A DNA stretch of 64,000 nucleotides from Clostridia bacterium (lineage in GTDB: Bacteria; Bacillota; Clostridia; Oscillospirales; Acutalibacteraceae), in the NCBI GenBank assembly GCA_017623235.1, contig JAGAPN010000006.1:1-64000 (forward strand), read 5' to 3'. The notes under the pieces are model-generated. The model was not told the DNA's origin. It did no database searches and saw only the letters and a list, made by a program, of their open reading frames with translations. Numbering within the stretch: position 1 is the stretch's first letter; the number at the start of each line of letters is the position of its first letter. Below, piece after piece: positions 60,477 to 64,000 of this stretch. The position numbers were made by a program, and so were the translations under genes.

Positions 60477-61109
60477 ATGACCAAGAAGGAACGTGCCACA
60501 ACGGCGGTAGACCTGCTGGAAGCGGCCTATCCCGACGCTATCTGCTCTCTAAACTACTCTGACCCATTTCAGCTGCTTATTGCCACCCGTCTGTCGGCCC
60601 AATGTACCGACGCCAGGGTTAATATAGTGACCCCCGCCCTTTTTGCCGCTTTCCCCACCGCTGAGGCTATGGCCCAGGCCGAGGTTATAGAGGTGGAGGA
60701 GCTTATAAAAACCTGCGGCCTTTATAAAACCAAGGCCCGTGACCTTATAGGCATAGGCCGAGGCATTGTAGAGAATTTCGGCGGCCGTGTTCCCGATACT
60801 ATAGAGGAGCTTACCACCCTTCCCGGGGTGGGTCGCAAAACGGCAAACCTGGTGGTGGGTGACGTCTACGGCAAGCCTGCCGTGGTTACCGATACCCATC
60901 TTATTCGTCTGTCGGGCAGGCTGGGTCTTACCGATACCCGTGACCCCTATAAGGTGGAGTGTGAGCTTAAAAAGCTGCTGCCACCCGACAGGTCTAACGA
61001 TTTCTGTCACCGTGCCGTTCTTCACGGCAGAGCGGTCTGCACCGCAAGAAAGGCCTACTGCGAAAACTGCGTTTTAAATGAAATTTGTAAAAAGGTAAAT
61101 GTGAAATAA
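60477..61109 (+). CDS. nth: Endonuclease III
   Basis: A 210-residue DNA glycosylase/AP lyase. The helix-hairpin-helix LTTLPGVGRKTANLV contains the catalytic Lys, VVTDTHLIRLSGRLGL the catalytic Asp, and CTARKAYCENCVLNEIC the four-Cys [4Fe-4S] loop with spacing 6-2-5. It removes oxidised pyrimidines. It follows the EIIC-like gene without a gap and overlaps the tcdA start by one base. Confidence 0.96.
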   Translation: MTKKERATTAVDLLEAAYPDAICSLNYSDPFQLLIATRLSAQCTDARVNIVTPALFAAFPTAEAMAQAEVIEVEELIKTCGLYKTKARDLIGIGRGIVENFGGRVPDTIEELTTLPGVGRKTANLVVGDVYGKPAVVTDTHLIRLSGRLGLTDTRDPYKVECELKKLLPPDRSNDFCHRAVLHGRAVCTARKAYCENCVLNEICKKVNVK

Positions 61110-61822
61110 TGAGTGATATTTATTCCCGTACCGAAAGCCTGCTGGGCGCCGATGCTATGGAAAAACTGAAAAATGCCAGGGTAGCCCTTTTTGGCCTTGG
61201 CGGGGTGGGCTCTGCCACCTTTGAGGCCCTGGTCAGAAGCGGCGTTGGCACCATAGCGGTAATTGATAAGGATGAATTTTCCCCCAGCAATTTAAACCGC
61301 CAGCTGTTGGCAACGGGCCCTTGGATAAATAAATCAAAGTGCGAGGCGGCAGTTGCCAGGGCAGGGGAGATTAACCCCGAGGCTGAAATTATACCCTACA
61401 ATATGTTTTATCTGCCCGATACCGCCGATAAAATCGACCTTTCGGGCTTTGACGTGGTAATTGATGCGGTAGATACCGTTACCGCCAAGCTGGAGATAAT
61501 CTCCGGGGCAAAGGCGGCAGGTTGTTACGTTATAAGCTGTATGGGAACAGGCAACAAAACCGATATAGCCGCCCTTAAATTCAGCGATATTTCTAACACC
61601 ACCCAATGCCCCCTGGCCCGCACCATGCGTAAGGAGCTTCGCCGTAGGGGAATAGAGAATTTGGATGTGGTCTGGTCGGATGAAAAGCCCGATATGGCCC
61701 TGCCTACAGGGGAACTAAAGGGTGACCGCCCTGCTCCTGCCAGCGCAATATTTGTCCCCGCCACCGCCGGCCTCATCCTGGCCGAAAAGGCGGTAAAGCA
61801 TATAATTTCCAATTTGGTGTGA
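61109..61822 (+). CDS. tcdA: tRNA threonylcarbamoyladenosine dehydratase
   Basis: A 237-residue ThiF/E1-like enzyme. FGLGGVGSATFEALVRSGV is the ATP-binding part, NLNRQLLAT and KSKCEAA carry the conserved Arg/Lys, and DVVIDAVDTVTAKLEI follows. The length and SDEKP near residue 190 fit TcdA (CsdL), which cyclises t6A to ct6A in tRNA. It ends the plus-strand group with nth. Confidence 0.9.
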   Translation: MSDIYSRTESLLGADAMEKLKNARVALFGLGGVGSATFEALVRSGVGTIAVIDKDEFSPSNLNRQLLATGPWINKSKCEAAVARAGEINPEAEIIPYNMFYLPDTADKIDLSGFDVVIDAVDTVTAKLEIISGAKAAGCYVISCMGTGNKTDIAALKFSDISNTTQCPLARTMRKELRRRGIENLDVVWSDEKPDMALPTGELKGDRPAPASAIFVPATAGLILAEKAVKHIISNLV

Positions 61823-61887
61823 ATGCAGATAAAGCAATATCTGAAATATTAAACCTTTCGCCGGACTATCTGTTTGAAAAAGAATAG
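61822..61887 (+). pseudogene. Remnant of an XRE-type regulator C-terminus
   Basis: Directly after tcdA, a frame reads NADKAISEILNLSPDYLFEKE and stops at TAG 61885-61887. This resembles the last 20 residues of small XRE proteins (compare SIDYLAEVTD at 7780). No start or helix-turn-helix is left, so it is a decayed fragment. Confidence 0.45.
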
Positions 61888-61924
61888 AAAAACCGCTTAT
61901 GAATTGTCATAAGCGGTTTTTTCT
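61888..61924. terminator. Bidirectional terminator
   Basis: AAAACCGCTTATGA and TCATAAGCGGTTTT pair around ATTG, followed by T-rich sequence, between the convergent tcdA and csoR-like genes. Confidence 0.88.
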
Positions 61925-62210
61925 ATTTCACAAATTTATCTATTGCATCCTCAAGGGCGTGGAGGGCGTCGTGGTCACCCGATTCCACCGCATCAACAAT
62001 GCAGGAATCAATATGATTTTTCAGTATGACCTTGCCTGTGCTGTTCAGGGCCGATTTTACGGCGGCCAGCTGAATAAGCACCTCGCTGCAGTCATTATCC
62101 CTTTCTACCATATCCTTTACCTTTTCAAGGTGACCTATGGCACGGGAAAGACGGTTAACAATTGCCCGCTTTTCCTCGGGGGAATGGGTGTGTGTATGAC
62201 TGTGACTCAT
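61923..62210 (-). CDS. CsoR/FrmR-family metal- or aldehyde-sensing repressor
   Basis: A 95-residue helical repressor of the DUF156 family. A His-rich start (SHSHTHTHS) is followed by IVNRLSRAIGHLEKVKDMVE. The ligand Cys in DNDCSEVL, then His and Cys in KNHIDSCI, give the Cys-His-Cys pattern of CsoR-type copper sensors. The exact ligand is uncertain. Start ATG 62210 (AGGTG before it) or GTG 62219. It is directly downstream of the D-2-hydroxyacid dehydrogenase. No copper pump gene is in the window. Confidence 0.85.
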   Translation of the reverse strand: MSHSHTHTHSPEEKRAIVNRLSRAIGHLEKVKDMVERDNDCSEVLIQLAAVKSALNSTGKVILKNHIDSCIVDAVESGDHDALHALEDAIDKFVK

Positions 62211-62219
62211 ATTATTCAC

Positions 62220-63170
62220 CTATAATTCAGATACAACGTTTATGGGGTTACCCTCTATCCAGGCCTTAAGGCAGGCGGTGGTAATATCCCTGAGCCTCAG
62301 CCTTGTGGACATTGGCGCCCAGGCGGCGTGAGGGGTGATTACGATATTGTCTACACCCTTTAATATGCAGTTACGCATAGGCTCAACCGTAATGGCATCC
62401 AGCGCCGCACCCGAAAGCTGACCCGATTCTACAGCCGCCTTTAAGGCAGGCTCATCTACAAGTCCGCCACGGGCGGTGTTTACCAGCAGAGCGCCCCTTT
62501 TGCATTTCATAAAGGCCTCGGCATCCATCATACGGCGGGTGGAGTCATTAAGAGGCAGATGCAGGGAAATAATATCGCTGTTGGCCAGCAGCTCCTCAAA
62601 GCTTACAAACTCGGCAATACCGTCGGGCTTGGGGGTACGGGTGTAAACCAACACCTTCATATTAAACGCCCTTGCTATCTCGGCCACCCTTTTACCGATG
62701 TGGCCGTAGCCTATAAGGCCGATTACCTTACCATCCAGCTCGTCGGTGGGGAAGTCGTAAAGGGTGGTGAGCTGACTTCTTTCCCATACGCCATCCTGCA
62801 CGGCGGCGTGATAGTTGGCTATCTGGTTATAGTGGTTGAGAATAAGGGCAAAGGTGTGCTGTGCCACCGCATTGGTGGAATAGCTGCCTGCGTTGCAGAC
62901 CGTAATACCGTGCTCTGCCGCATATTTAATATCAATAGTGTTAAAGCCTGTGGCGAAAAGTCCTATATATTTAAGATTGGGGCAGGCCGCCATTATTTCG
63001 GCGTCAATGATAAGCTTGTTAAGCAGAATTGCATCGGCATCACCGATACGCTCCTTCACCTGGTCCTGCCGGGAGGTGTGGTAATAGGTAACCTCGCCAA
63101 AATCCTTATATACGTCAAGGGAAAGTCCGCCGGGGGTCATTACCCCCGCCTCAAGAACAACTATTTTCAT
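62220..63170 (-). CDS. D-2-hydroxyacid dehydrogenase
   Basis: A 316-residue NAD-dependent enzyme of the D-isomer-specific family. It has VIGLIGYGHIGKRVAEIARAF for NAD, LVNTARGGLVDEPAL with the catalytic Arg, and DAITVEPMRN in place of the usual EPLP segment. TPHAAWAPMSTR contains the catalytic His. It resembles glycerate/hydroxypyruvate reductases. Its start overlaps the end of the DUF896 gene by 20 bases. The substrate is not certain. Confidence 0.87.
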   Translation of the reverse strand: MKIVVLEAGVMTPGGLSLDVYKDFGEVTYYHTSRQDQVKERIGDADAILLNKLIIDAEIMAACPNLKYIGLFATGFNTIDIKYAAEHGITVCNAGSYSTNAVAQHTFALILNHYNQIANYHAAVQDGVWERSQLTTLYDFPTDELDGKVIGLIGYGHIGKRVAEIARAFNMKVLVYTRTPKPDGIAEFVSFEELLANSDIISLHLPLNDSTRRMMDAEAFMKCKRGALLVNTARGGLVDEPALKAAVESGQLSGAALDAITVEPMRNCILKGVDNIVITPHAAWAPMSTRLRLRDITTACLKAWIEGNPINVVSEL

Positions 63171-63372
63171 CTTTTTTCTTCACCTTATGCTTTGAACCGT
63201 CGGGGTTTATTATCGTGATGCCCTTTAGCTGGCTTTCAAGGCTGGCCTTGAAGCCGTTGATATATTTTACCCGAAGCTCCTTCTGTTCGGCCTTTTCCTC
63301 ATCGGTAAGGCCAACGGTTTTCTGCTTGCGGGCAAGCTCGTTTATTCTGTCAATATCCTTTTGTGTTACCAT
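63151..63372 (-). CDS. DUF896 (YnzC-like) protein
   Basis: A 73-residue protein. IDRINELARKQKTVGLTDEE and KELRVKYINGFKASLESQL are the helical hairpin typical of DUF896/YnzC, a family of short proteins of unknown function linked in Bacillus to the SOS-regulated yneA region. The C-terminus is Lys-rich. It lies 12 bases after recR and overlaps the next gene. Confidence 0.88.
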   Translation of the reverse strand: MVTQKDIDRINELARKQKTVGLTDEEKAEQKELRVKYINGFKASLESQLKGITIINPDGSKHKVKKKDENSCS

Positions 63373-63384
63373 AATGAAACCTCG

Positions 63385-63984
63385 TTAAATCTCGTTTCTG
63401 CCGTCCAGCGCCCTCTGCAGGGTAACCTCGTCGGCATATTCAAGGTCGCCGCCTACGGGCACGCCGTAGGCAAGGCGTGTTATCTTAATACCCATAGGCT
63501 TTATGAAGCGGGATATATAGCTGGCGGTGGCTTCGCCCTCAACGGTGGGGTCGGTGGCCATAATGACCTCTTTTACAACTCCGTCGGAAAGTCGGGCCAG
63601 CAGCTCCTTAATCTTAAGCTTTTCGGGGCCTATGCCGTCCAGGGGAGAGATGACTCCGTGAAGCACGTGATATACACCCTTATACTCCCTGGTGCGCTCA
63701 AAGGCCAGCACGTCCTTGGGGTCGCTTACCACGCAGATAATGCTTTTATCCCTCTGGCCGTCGGCGCAGACGGGGCAAAGCTCACCGTCGGTAAGGGCCT
63801 GGCAGGTCTTGCAGAAGCCTATTTTACTGCGGGCATCGGTGAGGGCGGCGGCAAAACGCTTTGCATATTCTTCAGGGGCGGTAATAACGTAAAAGGCCAG
63901 CCTCTGAGCCGTTTTTTTGCCGATACCGGGCAGCTTTTCAAACTGGGCGGTAAGCTCGTTCAGCGATACTATGTTGTAGGCCAT
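63385..63984 (-). CDS. recR: Recombination protein RecR
   Basis: A 199-residue protein of normal length. LPGIGKKTAQRLAFYV is the helix-hairpin-helix, CKTCQALTDGELCPVC the zinc finger, and IICVVSDPKDVLAFERT begins the Toprim domain, which continues with VIMATDPTVEGEATA. It acts with RecF and RecO in daughter-strand gap repair. The start is 16 bases from the right edge of the window, so its upstream partner (often ybaB and dnaX) is not visible. Confidence 0.97.
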   Translation of the reverse strand: MAYNIVSLNELTAQFEKLPGIGKKTAQRLAFYVITAPEEYAKRFAAALTDARSKIGFCKTCQALTDGELCPVCADGQRDKSIICVVSDPKDVLAFERTREYKGVYHVLHGVISPLDGIGPEKLKIKELLARLSDGVVKEVIMATDPTVEGEATASYISRFIKPMGIKITRLAYGVPVGGDLEYADEVTLQRALDGRNEI

Positions 63985-64000
63985 AGTTTAAAACATTCCG

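Noticed and set aside
1..64000. tRNA and rRNA genes
   Set aside because: No cloverleaf with a GGTTC-type T-arm or rRNA core sequence was noticed on reading; a tRNA search program would be needed to exclude them fully.

Overview
The window looks like chromosomal DNA of an endospore-forming Firmicute of class Clostridia, probably a gut Oscillospiraceae/Ruminococcaceae-type anaerobe. The reasons are a full-length SpoIIE, a SCIFF peptide with its radical SAM maturase, a tryptophan T-box transporter operon, a DUF6106-type protein, Gram-positive lipoprotein and sortase signals, strong AAGGAGG ribosome sites, and the mnmE-mnmG-rsmG-parB gene order. No rRNA, tRNA or CRISPR array was recognised. The species call is inference.

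Layout. (1) 1-5716: a plus-strand run of six secreted proteins. Most carry SipW-type signal peptides of the TasA/camelysin kind; one is fused to a beta-helix and one ends in an FPQTG sortase signal. This suggests a fibre or biofilm-matrix locus. The first gene starts at base 1, so the locus probably continues to the left. (2) 5827-18797: housekeeping and transport genes: a CPA2 antiporter, a divergent SLOG/XRE pair, a lipoprotein serpin, spoIIE, a ZIP transporter, an ABC exporter, a Trp T-box with trpXYZ, an SDR and ung. (3) 18846-24250: a small XRE cassette between two identical 35-bp hairpin repeats, then the minus-strand mnmE-mnmG-rsmG-parB block. (4) 24392-43535: one long exopolysaccharide operon behind a consensus promoter. 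Its first 14 kb is visibly AT-rich (initiating transferase; an aldolase, dehydrogenase and AsnB-like trio; glycosyltransferases; acyltransferase; EpsG-like polymerase; flippase). Its last 4.6 kb has host-like composition and makes UDP-N-acetyl-L-fucosamine (capE, capF, capG, with a nucleotidyltransferase between capF and capG).

(5) 43533-46817: a minus-strand operon with a DUF6106-like protein, NAD(P)HX repair enzyme, lipoprotein, PAP2 phosphatase and an unlisted 41-residue Asn/Gln-rich protein. (6) 46859-55750: a compact, intact, plus-strand phage-derived cassette of terminase small and large subunits, scaffold, capsid with an Ig-like tail, portal, adaptor, nozzle-like protein, amidase and holin. 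It has no integrase, repressor, replication, tape-measure or fibre gene. It is preceded by heptamers phased at about one and two helical turns. This is the best candidate in the window for an undescribed system, a gene-transfer-agent-like or domesticated minimal podovirus-like particle. (7) 55748-63984: a small membrane protein, SCIFF maturase and SCIFF precursor, LOG phosphoribohydrolase, ruvX, a histidine phosphatase, an EIIC-like transporter, nth, tcdA, a CsoR-family repressor, a D-2-hydroxyacid dehydrogenase, a DUF896 protein and recR.

The SCIFF precursor is unusual. The Cys that I recall as the thioether donor in the characterised homologue is Ser here, the Thr acceptor is also Ser, and an extra Cys lies near the C-terminus.
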